NCBI GenBank assembly: GCA_030704615.1
Contig: CM060733.1
Location: 47,244,001-47,308,000 of the forward strand
Source of the DNA: Takakia lepidozioides
Taxonomy: Eukaryota > Streptophyta > Takakiopsida > Takakiales > Takakiaceae
Length of the DNA: 64,000 nucleotides
Reading direction: 5' to 3'
The notes beneath the pieces are model-generated. The model was not told the DNA's origin, made no database searches, and saw only the letters and a program-made list of their open reading frames with translations. This document shows, in pieces, positions 28,731 to 40,760 of the stretch (its first letter is position 1; each line of letters opens with the position of its first letter). The translations under genes were made by a program, and so were the position numbers.

Positions 28731-30615
28731 AACACACCATCCTGATTGTCCACCAGGACTACCCCAGGAGTCACCATACTGCGCTCAATGGCTGGCCTAG
28801 CTGGCAACTCCTGCAACCTTGCAGCTGCCGCTTGCCATGGCGCAGCTGTGGCTGTCTTCACCCTTGAATCCAAGGCATTCATGCATTGCACCTTATCCGC
28901 TATCCCTACAGATAGTGCCGATGCATCACCACTCTCACTGAGTGCAGCTGCCAGTCTAAACACTGCAGCTGGCCGCATCCCCGACATTGCAACTGTCGTG
29001 GCAGAAAACAATGGAGCTTGGCAAATCACCGTAGCCGCCCCCAACAATGTACTGGCTACACCTTGCTTTGCAGTACCACCCACAAGCATTTCCCGAGCCA
29101 TACCAACTCTCCCCAATGGCACTCGTGGCTCTACCTCTGACACACTTGGGCGAGCGGGTGCCATCGATGGCATAGTTGGCACTGTCTCAGCCAATGTGAA
29201 AGACTGTGGAAGCCTTATCTGCCGACTTGTTTCCCCTCTTTGTGGATCAAAATCCACATCCGCTCCTCTTGGCTCAGGAGCATGCGTTGCTGCTCGAGTG
29301 AAAGTAGCTGCAGAGTCCACATGCAATGGTCTTGCAAGTGCGGCTCCACACATGAAGCCCATACCAATCTGGTCTTCCCTAGGCATAGGAGGTTGTGCAG
29401 GTGGGGCTTGAACCTCAGGCCTTGGAGCTGGCGCAACATGAGTAGTGGTAGGTTGTGCCTGTGCCGGCCCTTTGCCTCTCTCCGGGCAATCTCTCTTAAC
29501 ATGGGGTCCTCCACAATCCCAACATGTCACTCCCGACTGTTGTTGGCCTGAGAATGAAGGAAGTGACCTCTGCAATTGCGATCATCTCTGTCCTTCCCTG
29601 GGCTTCGCCTGAGCCCCTTTGTTGCCTTGAGCACGTTGGGGTAGTGGTTGTTGTTGGCTAGGAGCCTCACTTCGTTGTGTCTCCTTACCGAACCCCACCA
29701 TGACCACTCGCTCCTCCACCATATTGAGCTCTATCCGCTCTGCCAGCAAAAACACGTTTGCTAGGGTGGGTTGGGCCACTTGTAGGAGAGTTGCATCCCG
29801 CACCCTTCTCCTCAGCTCCTTGTCCAATATCCCATACCAGAATTGGACTGCTTGAGCTTCTGTAACCCCTTGGGTTACGTTTATCAAGCGCCTCATGAGC
29901 GTGTAAGCCTCCATTAAACTCTCGGCAGGCTTTCGTTGGAACTCTTGCAAACTCCGTAATTTCTCCGTCCTTATCCCTTGGTAGTTTCTCCTTAACTCCT
30001 CGAAGAACTCCACAACTGGGTTAAAGGCAGGCACGGGTGTTGGTGCTGCAGCAGGAGCTTGGGTGGACTTCCCAGCTCTTGTTCCACTTGACGTCCCACT
30101 GCTGCTTGCAGAAGCTGCCGGTGTCACCACTGCCCTTGTGCCTCTAGTGATGGAGACATAGTCAGGTGACCAATACACCCGCCATTCCTCAATCTCCACC
30201 TCATGTCCCCGCCTAAACTCATGGTAATCATCCATGGGCGGCCCCTCAAGGTGCTGAAACAGCCCCTTTCATGCCATAAAAGGCGTAAACAGTTGTGGAT
30301 TGCGCATCTGCTGCAAATCACACCAACTGTCAAACTCTTGTATGAAGTCATCAAGCTCGATGGTGCCCATAGCTCCAGAGTACCTACGTGGCCTCTTGGT
30401 AGCTCCATACATCTCTTCCATCGTGTCCCACAGCAATGGCACGGAAATGACTTGCACCCTCGGCGAGAATCCTCCTGACTCCGAGTCTGACCTTCCTCAG
30501 AAGACACTGAAGGTGACAGTGGCCTAAACCGCACACCTCGTCTTGTATACCCACTAGTATTGCTGGTGCTCGTACAGGCGCCCTCCTCAGCAACTGGTGA
30601 CACCTCCGTGATGAA
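28731..30615 (-). pseudogene. TE2 Gag with one zinc knuckle (broken)
   Basis: The N-terminal part near 30600 reads TSGYTRRGVRFRPLSPS, out of frame with the next block. The core is MDDYHEFRRGHEVEIEEW, FNPVVEFFEELRRNYQGIRT, SLQEFQRKPAESLMEAYTLM and WYGILDKELRRRVRDATLLQ. A TGA at about 29582 precedes the knuckle CWDCGGPHVKRDC, the same short CX2CX3HX4C form as in TE1. The second knuckle and Gly-rich stretch of TE1 are missing. The tail runs through MGFMCGAAL to VFQLGGLARRRYRPLRV without a stop into the protease. Confidence 0.85.
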
Positions 30616-30619
30616 AACT

Positions 30620-31545
30620 CACAACCACACCTGTTGTAAACTTGTCTCTAATCCTCCTTTCCACAAGGTAACCGGGTAGAGAACCTGTTGCAGCTTATGG
30701 CTTAGACTACTAGGTTCGTAACATAAACCTGCACCTGCATCCACCGCAAGCACTCCTATGGTCTGCTGGTCATCAACCCAGCCTCACCATAAGAGAAACA
30801 ATGATGGTCTGACTGGTCATCACCCCAGCCTCACCACCGACAGCACGTTCTAGGATTGGCCGGTGATCAAATCCGGACCAACCTCCTATGAAAACAAGCG
30901 CCCACACAAAGCTAACATGGCGAACAGTCAAGCATGCAGGTGTGGAGGGGATCCAAACACAAGAAAATCAATACAGCAACTCCCCCACACCAAAAACACT
31001 CCACAATGTCGCTTCTGCAATGACACCCCAGCCCAAACCCGGACTGACTCTTGCCTCCACCTACGGAAAGGTTTTGGCCTACAGAGAGGGTGGAAGACTA
31101 CAAGGAAGAGAGAGTAAAGCAATTCATATCACAGCATGCTCTCATCCCACTACCCTATCTCCACACTCTCTTGAACAATAGACAAGACTACCTTTCAAGG
31201 GTCTCTCAAATAACTCTCCATGAGCCCTCAAGAATATGTCTCTCAAACAATCTTACTAATCCTTGCACGATGGGACTCCAAAACAGTACACCAAGGCCCC
31301 AAGCTTGCCAAAACTTAGCCCTCGAGGACCCCAATAGTCCCTCACACAAGTCGCCAAAGACTCCTCAAGCTCGCCAAATATTGGCCTCCAAGGACCCCAA
31401 ATAGTCCTCCAAAGAACTCCAAATGGTCCTCCAAATGGTCCTCCAAACAGTCCTCCAAGGACTCCCAATGGTCCTCCAAATGGTCCTCTAAGGACCCCAA
31501 ACAGTCCTCCAAGGAATGTAGTTCCAAGGTAAATTATTCCTTCGT
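30620..31545 (-). other. TE2 leader and LEDH-type minisatellite
   Basis: 30,620-31,100 is the conserved leader shared with TE1. From about 31,280 to 31,520 short units built on GGTCCTCCAAA and AGTCCTCCAAGGA repeat irregularly; in sense they would encode LEDHLEDH-like repeats. No LTR or primer-binding site is visible. The element appears cut here, next to a plus-strand FCP1-like fragment. Confidence 0.6.
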
Positions 31546-31559
31546 TGCGTTTTCATTCC

Positions 31560-32890
31560 ATCCAGGATGTCGAGTGCTCAAGGGACAATTTTCTGTGCTT
31601 GCATGTTGTTGCCCCTCCACTCCTCCCGTCGTTCAATAGAAAAACATCTCCAACATCGACACAGCGTGACCCTGAACTGCTGGCACAATGTTCTGCACCA
31701 AAGAGGCGAAAAAGAGCCCCCGAACCATTTCTTTCCTCTACAGGAAATCTTTCCAACGGACAAAAGCCTAACAAGAAAAAAAGAGCGGACGCCAAACACT
31801 TGAGGACTCCCTCGGATGTTGTGGCGCCTCGTCAATCCAAGCCCGCGGGAATCCACTGTTCTTCTACAAGACATTCCAATAAGGCTTCAATGGTACATTT
31901 CAAAACAATTTCTCCACTTTCGTTTGCAGTTTGTTTTGATGTCCCAAACTAACTCCGTAATTTTTATACAAGCGAGTATGGGATGCTCGAGTGCTTAGTT
32001 CCTACAAAAATTGCGAAGAAGTTTGCTTCATCTGGTCAGCTGAGGATTGCAAAGACACTACAGGTTACATCATGCCTGGGATGAAATATCTCGTTAAGGA
32101 TATTCACACTGTTCTTGCCAAGTACCCTGGTACACCCTTTGCAACGCAGGGACAAATACTCCTTGTCGATGATGAGCTATGAAAGGGCCTCCGAAACCCA
32201 CCAAATATTGGATTCTTCCCTATTTCATACAAGCCATCACCAAAGGGGTTGGTTGACCTGGATGATATGACAAAAGTTGTGTGGCCATATATATTGAAAA
32301 TGGCTGCAGCTTCAACAGTCGTAGATTACATCAGCGAGAACCTTGCCAAGTATTCTCGTAAGCCTATTGGTCGCGACCATGCCTATTGGGCTTGGTATGG
32401 AAGATATGTTGATCCTCGTGTTTGGATCCCACAACAAAAGGAACCTGATTACCTTGGTATCTACTTATCTTACTGTTTGTTGTTTATGGAGAATTTGATC
32501 TTGAAAGTGTCTTCCACTTGCACTTTGACTTTATCATTTTTTCTACAAATGTTCCACATTTCAGCTGACATTTGTCATATGAAAAATTGTTTTGCCCAGT
32601 CACATTCAAGGACCGAATTCGAAAAAAAAAAAAAAAAAGCTTCGTGATTGGCAAGAATGGCGGGCTTCCCGGCAGGCTTCAAGGGCATCAAGAGATTCAA
32701 CAAGTAGAGTTCCAAGTAACATTTCGAATGATAATGTTACTACTAGGTTCGAGTTCTCCGAAAGTATTTCCGTTTCCTCTGGTGCGGAGACCGTTGCAAG
32801 TGGTTGTTGTAACCGGAGGCGTCTTCGAACACATGCCTTGACTGCGAGCCGTTTGGGAGGAGGCTCTGTAATATTAATGGGTTAGTGTAA
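31560..32890 (+). pseudogene. FCP1/NIF-type phosphatase-like gene fragment, plus strand
   Basis: The upstream part reads SAPKRRKRAPEPFLSSTG and KKKRADAKHL, a basic nuclear-type segment. From 31991 it has CKDTTGYIMPGMKYLVKDIH and ATQGQILLVDDEL, the HAD motif IV region of FCP1/NIF phosphatases. A TGA then interrupts GLRNPPNIGFFPISYKPSPK, MTKVVWPYILKMAAASTVVD and YSRKPIGRDHAYWAWYGRYV, which ends DYLG at a GTATCTAC donor. A later exon has DRIRKK with an A-run that shifts the frame, then RDWQEWRASRQASRASRDST. The DxD-containing first half is not found. It is a relative of the 4.4-5.6 kb gene. Confidence 0.65.
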
Positions 32891-32999
32891 GCCGTTGTAT
32901 GGCTTCGAGCCGCTGGATAACATTAAGTCCAACGGATGTACAGTTGAAGTTACATTATGTCTGACTGCAACGCCAAAGTTGCAATCTCTAATAAAATAT

Positions 33000-33430
33000 G
33001 AATGTTTATCATCAATGTAGGCGGACTCATTTTTTCATGTCATCTTCTTCATCACATGCCATGATTGTTCTATGTTTGGTTTTGTATGTCATCTGATATG
33101 AGAACCATTTTGTGCAAAAAGTTTTACATATCTGACCTCACATCATGGTGTAATTTATTGCATCCTCCCATGATTTTTTTCATGAACGTCAACTTGGCAG
33201 TGGATGTTCTTCTAAAACCACAATACATACTTATATTGTCTCCAAAAAATGTTTGGAGGATTATTGTTCATGGTTATATTGTGCATAAAATAGTCAAATA
33301 ATCATATATATCGCTTTATTTCAATAATAAATTTTGTTTATTCATATTTCTCATATTACTTCTGGACCAAACAAAAGTCCAGAATTAGTTAAAATAATGT
33401 TTTCTTTGAAACGGCACCCTCCCCTCCTTC
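33000..33430. other. AT-rich spacer
   Basis: No gene, RNA gene or clear repeat recognised between the FCP1-like fragment and the Pro/Tyr/Gln-rich exon. It contains several TTTATT and ATATAT tracts. Confidence 0.5.
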
Positions 33431-33495
33431 AGAGACCTCCGTGCGCACAGGAGAATTCACAGCAGGATCCTGCCAAGTAGGGACGGTGGCCATGG

Positions 33496-33825
33496 CTATT
33501 GGCCAGAAGGCCGTGGACCATACTGGCCATACTGTCCATAAGCAAGAGGATATTCCGGTGGCCTGCCACCCCCATAGCTATTAGGGGGTGGCAAATATGG
33601 TGGAGGAGGATACTGCCCATACTGCCCATATGGAGGAGCACCATATTGACCCTGACCATACTGAGTGCCAGATTGTGGGTACTGAGGCATACCATAATAA
33701 GGTGGGGGTACTGGTGGCACAGAACCCAAAACGATGGGAGAGTTAGGGCCACCTCCTGCGTTCTTGTGGGCGCCATCTCCATTGCTAGCAGCATGGATCG
33801 TGGATCCAGTGCACTTGTGCTTGCC
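33496..33825 (-). CDS. C-terminal exon of a Pro/Gly/Tyr/Gln-rich protein
   Basis: After a good acceptor (CTTTTCAG) the exon reads GKHKCTGSTIHAASNGDGAH, PNSPIVLGSVPPVPPPYYGM, then repeats such as QYGQGQYGAPPYGQYGQY and ends GPRPSGQ at a stop. The composition is that of a low-complexity, prion-like or RNA-binding-protein tail. The upstream exon is not identified; the exon at 34.39-34.67 kb on the same strand is a candidate but has no proven link. Confidence 0.5.
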   Translation of the reverse strand, partial: GKHKCTGSTIHAASNGDGAHKNAGGGPNSPIVLGSVPPVPPPYYGMPQYPQSGTQYGQGQYGAPPYGQYGQYPPPPYLPPPNSYGGGRPPEYPLAYGQYGQYGPRPSGQ

Positions 33826-34392
33826 CTGAAAAGAAATTCCCCCAGTACAATGTGGGTGATTACACATATATATAGGCAGCAAGCAGCAAATCCTTGCATT
33901 CAAGATAACAAACTGGAAGCACATATGATTTGTAAAGACAAGATTACCCAAAACTCAGTATGATCTTGGGCAGTAAATCTCCCAAATTTCCCAATACATT
34001 TTTGAACCCTCTTAGGTATGGGGTGTTCCTGAAATCCATAGCAAGCATTCAAAGGGACAAACCTGATGGGTCCATGAGAAGTATCCCTCCAAGTTTTACT
34101 GATATTCTAGGTGCATAAGTAACCCAAGTATCTCTATAAGTAGCCATTGTAGCTTAGTACCAGGACGTTGGTTTCATGGGGCAAAGAATTTGAACACACC
34201 TGAAGTCTACATTGGGCTGACATCATGCCTTTGGCACTTCAACTTGTCTAGTGGAAATCATTTGTGATTGTGCCTTGGTTGACCCCTGCATTGTCCAACT
34301 CCCTGTCTTGACAGACATACCCTATCTCTTCGTGATTTTACCAAAAACATACATAATTTGAATCATGGTCATTGTGAAGAACTATAACTCAC

Positions 34393-34669
34393 AGACGGAG
34401 AAGGTGTTCGTAGTGTAGATGATGGGCATTTTTGTCCTGCGACATGAGCCTGGGCATGTTCTCCTCGGCTCGTCGTGGCATCTGCCGACGACGCACTCGC
34501 CTTACACTGGCGTGGGAGGAGTGGATCGTCCTCATCGTCCTCAGAAGAGCCCTCATGCAGAATCGGAGTCTTCATCGTCTTCAGTCTGGCACTTTGCCTT
34601 GCAGGACCTTGATCCCTAGTTTTTTCCTTCGGAGCGCGTGGCTTGCGAGGGCGTTTTGCTCGTGCAAGC
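34393..34669 (-). CDS. Internal exon of an unidentified basic/acidic nuclear-type protein
   Basis: Bounded by acceptor TTTGTGCAG and donor GTGAGT. It reads LARAKRPRKPRAPKEKTRDQ, ARQSARLKTMKTPILHEG and then acidic SSEDDEDDPLLP. The KRPRKPRAP stretch looks like an AT-hook or nuclear localisation signal. No family recognised. Confidence 0.4.
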
Positions 34670-35268
34670 CTGCACAAACACCTCCATGACCTCCCTCTCA
34701 AACAATCACAAACAAATGCAAGCATACATACCCTAATACTCTTAAGCCTACGCTGAACCACAGCCGCACCCTACCAGGAAGTAATGGCTGCCCACGAATG
34801 ACGGCGGACATCTCCCGCCTAATGACACACCCTCCTCAAACCTAATCGTCACTCACTGCATGTTGTTTGCCTCTCTGTTTGTGCAAGTCGCAGCTACTCG
34901 CCCCCATTTGTGCTATGAAGGTTATGAGAGCTGTAGGAAGGTCAGAGGATAAGGCAAATCGCATGTTTAGTGGGTGGGTAACCAAAGTCAGGAACTAAAC
35001 TCACCCATCTATCGACTGCTTGAAAGTTGCTTCCACCTCCTTTATGGCAGCAATCCGGCGCTCTCGGAACTTCTCGTACTCAGTGAGAGGGACTGTCACT
35101 TCGAAGACCTTCCACTTCACCATGGACACTCAGAAACGACACTTACAGATGCAGAAGATATAGAAATAGCACATTGGCAGCCGGTGCAAAACAAGAGACA
35201 ATGCACTGTGCGTAGCATGCAAAGAGGGTAGGGGTGACGTTCAAAGCATGTACAATGCAGGTGGCGAC

Positions 35269-35460
35269 CGGATGCGTAGGCGTAGAATAGATGACCGTCT
35301 ATGGCGAATGGAAGAAGTTTATGCCACAAGGAATGGGCATACAAAAATGCTATGCAACTGCGATGAGTGTCATGGAGGAAAACTACTGTTGTTGGAAATA
35401 GTGAGAAATCATTACATGATACACGGGAGGGATCATCTTCTCCGACGTTGTTCTCTTCCG
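35269..35460 (+). pseudogene. CACTA transposase N-terminal (transposase-associated) segment
   Basis: RRRRIDDRLWRMEEVYATRN, LCNCDECHGGKLLLLEIVRN and HYMIHGRDHLLR give a C-x-C-x2-C...H arrangement like the transposase-associated zinc domain at the start of CACTA TNP2 proteins. It is separated from the main block by about 240 bp that repeat the TAGTCATATATGACT motif found near the right end. An intron or rearrangement is therefore likely. Confidence 0.5.
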
Positions 35461-35806
35461 GTACGATCGCCACTTTCCCTTCATCACTTTAGTTTGAATT
35501 TTGAATGCAACGATCATCTTCTCCACATGTCGACATTTCGTTTGGTGATTGTAGTCAAGAAGTCATAAGATACAGACGTGACTATGACTACGTCACTTCC
35601 GTTATCACTTTAATTAATGCACATGTCGTGTTTTCATTGGTCATGTGTAGTCATGTAGTCATATATGACTAACTAAGTGACTGCAACTATGACTTCAATG
35701 GCTACAAATGTCGTGTTTTGATTGGGTGTATATTCATAAGATACATACGTCAATATGACTGCATCACTGCAACGTCACCGTGCCTCCCATGTCATAATAT
35801 GAACAA

Positions 35807-37262
35807 GTGTCACATCGTTGTTGGTCCACTCACAAGATGACTATTGGGGTGCAAGGATGTGAATATTCAGATGATGAAGACGAAGGCCCTGCGGCACAGC
35901 GGGAGCCCAATGTCACAGAGAACGCAGATAAGGGAGGTGGATTGGAGGTAGAAATCCAGCGTGCATTGCAGGAAGCGTTTCTCTTTGCAGATGCAAACAG
36001 AGAGGACCCCATTCATGGTGGAACCGATCACACATTTGCTGATCATGACGATGACCTCAACGATTCCGGAGACAATGAATTTGATGAGAATGCTCAACTG
36101 CACGTTGATCCCGAGTATGATAAACTCTTCCGACAGTCGCAATGTCTTTTTGAAGGGTGCTCGATCAGCCGGCTGCAAGCAACTTTGACGTTGCTGAATG
36201 CATGCACTACCCACAAGTGCACCAATGCATTTGTGGATGAGCTTCTGGGATTGTTGCGTAAGAGTTTTTTGCCTAAAGAGAATTCATTGCCGAAAATTCA
36301 CTATGAAGCAAAAACCATGATTGCCAAGATGGGATTGCAGTATACCATGATTCATGCCTGTGAGCGTGGTTGTGTACTCTTCCATGGGGAGTATGAGAAT
36401 GTAGACATTTGCCCAGTGTGCCGCAGTTCCCGTTACATTCCAGGTCGTGGAAGTGTGCCCAAGAAAGTATTGCGACACTTCCCTGTCATTCCAAGGTTGA
36501 AACATATGTACCGATGTAAATCGATCACTAACCTCATGACATGGCACAACAGACATAAGAGCCAGGATGGGTTGGTTCGACATCCAGCTGATAGCAAAGC
36601 ATGGAGACACATTGACACCACATTTGAGGATTTTGCTGCAGAGCCACGATCTGTGCGATTTGGATTGGCCTTGGACGGTGTAAAACCCTAGGGAGCTCAA
36701 TCCACCAGTTGGAGCACATGGCCCGTTCTCTTGGTCAATTACAATCTGCCTCCGTGGTTAATGACCAAAAAGTTCTTTGTCATGTTAACGCTACTGATTC
36801 TTGGTAAGGAGTCTGTTATCTCGGACAACGTAGATGTTTACCTGATGCCCCTAGTGGAAGAGCTACTGGAACTATGGAGAGGGATTGCAGCTCATGATGT
36901 TTCCCGTCCTCGTGGTCAACACGAATTCACACTAAGGACAGTGTTGATGTGGTCAATCCATGACTACCCTGCATACATCGTAGTTACGGCGTGAGCCCAG
37001 CCCCGTGAGCCTAGGAGCTGAGCTCACGCTTCAGGGAAGCGTGAGCGGCACAAATGTGCTGGAGAAGCAGGCCCTATATGCAAGGATTGCAGGAAGAGTA
37101 CCTATTACCGCGGACAAACGCGGACAAAACAAAGGGGCCTATATGGCTTGCTCTCAGGTCAAGTGACGAAAGGTTATGCTGGTTGTCCAGCTTGTGGACC
37201 CGGGGTGACTTCACAGCAGTTACACACATGTGGGAAAACTGTTTTCCTGGGCCACCGAAGAT
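35807..37262 (+). pseudogene. CACTA transposase (TNP2/Transposase_21), first block
   Basis: Runs LFRQSQCLFEGCSISRLQAT, MGLQYTMIHACERGCVLFHG, NVDICPVCRSSRYIPGRGSV, VLRHFPVIPRLKHMYRCKSI, LVRHPADSKAWRHIDTTFED and SVRFGLALDGVKP. An in-frame TAG (36689) stands where the family usually has F, then GAQSTSWSTWPVLLVNYNLP, NVDVYLMPLVEELLELW and VLMWSIHDYPAY. About 140 foreign bases interrupt it before LLSGQVTKGYAGCPACGPGV and VFLGHRRFLARM. The enzyme would bind and cut the transposon ends. Confidence 0.85.
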
Positions 37263-37905
37263 TTTTGGCCCGCATGATAGTCATGTGATTTCATGCCAGA
37301 CAATTTCTTCTTCACCACATGCTTTTTGAAAGCTGATGTGTAGCCTGTTGGCACTTTCAAGTTCTGCACAATCTCCAAAAAGACTTGTAACTCAGCCTCA
37401 GTGAGGACATAAGGGGCAGGAGGCATAATTAACGTATCTGCTCTGTCAGGATCACGTTGTAGCCACAATTCCGGGCGCATCCCAAGTAGCTCCAAATCAC
37501 GGCGAACTTTCAATGTGTCTTTCTCACCAAAGATAGTTTTAATAATATTTTCAGCCAAGTTCTTCTCGCAATGCATTGCGTCAAACGTGTGGCGGATGAG
37601 GAGACCTTACAAAATGAACACATAAACAATTGAGCATTTACTCATCACAATTTAAACAGAAAACGCAAAATGTACACAGCCAATTTAAAGGCCATGAAGA
37701 AATTACCTCCCAATAAGGTAAGACATATAAAATTGACAATTGCTTAACTCCATGAGTTTTTGTTGGGTCTGTCCTGCTATCTGGCGTCCCTCCGTTTTCC
37801 ACCCATGCAGTGCGAGCTGTTGCAAGCTCCTTGATTTGTGTTCCAGTCTGCGTTTTTGGAGGAGTTCCATTCTCAGTAGCGCCATTGAACATTCTTGACC
37901 TATGC
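37263..37905 (-). pseudogene. Inverted segment of the CACTA transposase
   Basis: This part of the same transposase is on the minus strand: RSRMFNGATENGTPPKTQTG, SILYVLPYWE, a roughly 105-bp intron with GT and AG ends (about 37,605-37,709), then LLIRHTFDAMHCEKNLAENI, DLELLGMRPELWLQRDPDRA, VFLEIVQNLKVPTGYTSAFK and KLSGMKSHDYHA. In the family this stretch lies between the RRFL region and the LLPVAIRG region, which are both on the plus strand on either side here. It is therefore a local inversion of about 640 bp. Confidence 0.85.
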
Positions 37906-39535
37906 AGCAAATTATACCGCTTGCTATCCGTGGGCTCATGGCAAGTGGTCCTCGCAGGGCCATTTTGCGAGTATGTCGTGTATTTAAGAAGTTGTGTGCA
38001 AAAGTGTAGAATATGAGGAATTGAGAACTGAAGCAGTTGTCACTCTGTGTCTTATAGAGAAGGAGTTCCCACCATCATTTTTTGATGTGATGACACATCT
38101 GGTTGTTCACCTAGTGGACGAGTTGTACTTATTCGTTCCCGTAGCATCTCGTTGGATGTACCCCATGGAGCGGGCAATGAAAGATATAAAGGGTTACGTA
38201 AGAAACATGGCAAGGCCCAAGGGGAGCATGGCAGAAGGATACCAATTTGAAGAAGCATTGGGTTTTTGCATAGAGTATATGGCAGGATTTGATGGAAGTG
38301 TACGAAGGGTGTGGGATGCAGATGAGGGAGAATATGTAGAACGTGAAGTTGTGGAAGGAAGTTCTAAAGCCCGAAAATTGAATGACCTGCATGATATTGT
38401 ACATGAGTACATCATTCAGAACCATCCTCGTCTGTCAGTCATGTTGGGGTAAGAAATCTACTTCATTGACATTCAGATTTCCAAGTTTTAGTCATTTCTC
38501 ATTAGTTGGCATATGATGTCTTTTCATATCTCCCACGCCACCTCTGTCAATCTCCTGGCTTACCCTCGGATTGTGACAGGATATATGAAGCAGAGTCCAC
38601 ATGGATAGAAGCCAGACGAAGCTTGTTTCGTGAGGAGCAAGGGCTGGAAGGCATGAGCAATCCCACGGCAATTCAGTACCCTCCTGATTTGCATCCATGT
38701 CCTCCATTTGCTATTTGGCTCCCTCAAGGTGTATGGGATCATCTCTCAATTCAATCAGATGGGCTTGATCCTACAACACGTGAGGAATTACTGGATCTTT
38801 CAAGGCCTCCATCATTTACTGCCCTGTCATTCAAGAGTATGACAATGTATGGTAACCATTACAGGGTTACATCCCCCGACATGAACACAACAAGTATGGT
38901 GTCTTTTGATTGTGGAGTCTCATCTGTTTTCCAGCACCAGCCCATTACCAACAATTCAGGCAATGACATGGAGGAACCTACAAGATATGTGGGTCTTATA
39001 AGGGAGATTTTGCAAATTGACTATGGCCAAACACAGCATATAGTGTTTTTGTGTTCGTGGGTACGGGCGCGTCGCGTGGGTCGTCAACCTATGTCAATGA
39101 AGCAGGTTGATGCTGGCTTCACACTGGTCAATTTTAACCGTATGTTTCCACCTTCTGAGCAACCTTTTGTGTTTCCTGGCCAGGTTGATCAAGTGTTTTT
39201 TTTCTGATTGTGTGAAGGAGCCGGGGTGGAAAGTTGTCGTGGAGAAGAGCCCCTGAGCATGTAGAGTGGTCTGCGACATATCAATTGATAATGATGATGT
39301 GGCGGAAGTGGAAGGATTGTTAGCCCCACAAAGACAAGAGGAGACTCTGGTTACTGATGGCCCAACATGCAGCCGAGCGGTACCGGTTACTCCAGAGTAG
39401 GTGGCCTCCTTGTACCTCCGAGCACCCCGTATATGTGGTGATGATGTTCAACCAACCCTTGGACAAGATCAAGTCTGTGATGAAGACAGTGATATATGCA
39501 GTGACCCAGACATAGATGAGGATGATGAAGATTAG
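37901..39535 (+). pseudogene. CACTA transposase, C-terminal block (DUF4218/DUF4216-like)
   Basis: Resumes QQIIPLAIRGLMASGPRRAI, then FKKLCAKV and a TAG. DUF4218-type sequence follows: LCLIEKEFPPSFFDVMTHLV, VASRWMYPMERAMKDIKGYV and KLNDLHDIVHEYIIQNHP. After an intron-like break comes DUF4216-type sequence: FTALSFKSMTMYGNHYRVTS, RYVGLIREILQIDYG, RMFPPSEQPFVFPGQVDQVF, with an acidic end DPDIDEDDED at 39,535. At least one frameshift follows DQVFF at 39,207. Confidence 0.8.
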
Positions 39536-39879
39536 ATGTGCTAGATTTGTGCACTCCAGTTATAGACCATGCATGATAGTTTAAGGTGGTAACACTCCCT
39601 TCGCATTCCCATTAAGATATCATGCTTGGACAGTGGATTTTATGATCAATTATGAAGTGCTTTCCTTTCAGCACCCTTTATCCATTTGTTGTTGCAATTG
39701 GCTTTGGACCAACCCGTGCAAGTACCATTGCCATGGGTTCTCCCTGCAATGTTTTCTTACCATGGATTCGGCACACGCCACGAAAGGCCATCCAGACCAT
39801 CATTTGGAAATGCTCCAATGTTGTTTCAAACATCTCCACATTGCAATGGATACAACACTGACATTAGATGAGTGAAAGT

Positions 39880-40070
39880 GAGACTAGACCTCCAGCCGGC
39901 TTTCCCACATCAAATTGAAGGGGATCTGTAGAGGATAGATACTGGCTGTTGCCTTCTCAATGTCTTTTCCAATCACCTCTGCAATGAACTGGGGTATAAG
40001 ATCTTTCAAATCACAAGTTTGAGCATCACGCACAAGCCTTTTACAGGGATTGAGTTTCCAATGCGAACCA
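39880..40070 (-). pseudogene. Captured RPS3a (eS1) fragment, copy 1
   Basis: The most decayed copy. It matches copies 2 and 3 over TTCTCAATGTCTTTTCCAAT and TCAAATCACAAGTTTGAGC. Coding sense on the minus strand is poor. The unit boundary with copy 2 is about 740 bp away. Confidence 0.6.
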
Positions 40071-40388
40071 TTGGTCTTTTATTGATAGCATTGTTGTAAA
40101 ATACATGGACCAACATGGTCATTTTCGGGAATGACATATAGTACACTTTCATGTACTATGTAAGCACGCAACTATGTACCAGTGACGTGGCTTGTTCGCC
40201 ACTTAACCTGTTTGCCCATTCAGCCATCTCCACATTGCCATGGATTTTGCATGTTGGATTGTGAGGCCATCTACACCATCCTCTGGAAATGCTATCATGG
40301 GGTTTCAGCTATGTCCACATTATGCCTGCACGAAGCAAGGCCAACTGCATTCAGCACCCTCCACTTTATTATAGAATTGCAGCAACAT

Positions 40389-40760
40389 TCAAAGCACTTC
40401 AATTTGTATCCATCGAGAACATCTAGGCTGGAAAAAGACATTGTTGCAGCAGAACTTAGGAAAGTACTTCTCCCCTTCCACTACACACGTGAAATGAAAT
40501 AAGCCAACCAACAACATACCAGCCAAGAAAATATGAAACCAGCCAAGAAAAGAGCCAATATATGTAGTGAAGGTCGACACTAAATGAAACTTATCCAGCA
40601 CTTATATTAGAGGAGGGAAGCTGAGTTTTACCTCCATAAGCTTGCCCACATCAAATTTGGGAGCTTTCAGAATTTTTCCTTTCCGGTTGAATGAACTTGG
40701 CTACAAGATCCTTCAAATCACAAGTTTGAGCTTCACACATGATGAACTTACATGGATTGA
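40389..40760 (-). pseudogene. Captured RPS3a (eS1) fragment, copy 2
   Basis: The minus strand reads [15 protein letters not shown] and then diverges where copy 3 continues [10 protein letters not shown]. The second exon equivalent lies at 40,389-40,500. The unit around it repeats copy 1 and copy 3 with a period of about 700-800 bp, for example ACTATGTACCAGTGACGTGG at 40,170 and 40,877. Confidence 0.7.

Larger units (their letters stand above)
22705..31545 (-). mobile_element. TE2: sister Ty3/gypsy element with C5-methyltransferase, 5' LTR absent
   Basis: About 8.8 kb on the minus strand with the same domain order as TE1. The left (3') LTR is complete (22705-23156) and interrupts the DUF7869-type gene. 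No second LTR is seen to the right: homology to the TE1 leader fades near 31,100, and a minisatellite fills the space up to about 31,520. TE2 keeps a full RT fingers/palm region and a nearly open methyltransferase, but has its own frameshifts in protease, methyltransferase and integrase. LTR divergence from TE1 is high, so the copies are old or belong to separate subfamilies. Confidence 0.9.

Noticed and set aside
31280-31520. CRISPR-like array
   Set aside because: The units are irregular in length, there are no unique spacers, and the context is eukaryotic. It is a minisatellite.
33000-34370. Search for the TE2 5' LTR to the right of TE2
   Set aside because: No sequence resembling the TE2 LTR ends (TGTCATG / CATGACA with flanking blocks) was found up to about 35 kb.
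34800-35600. Left CACTA terminus
   Set aside because: No CACTACAAGA-like sequence was found near the N-terminal transposase segment or near the left subterminal motifs, so the left end is not claimed.
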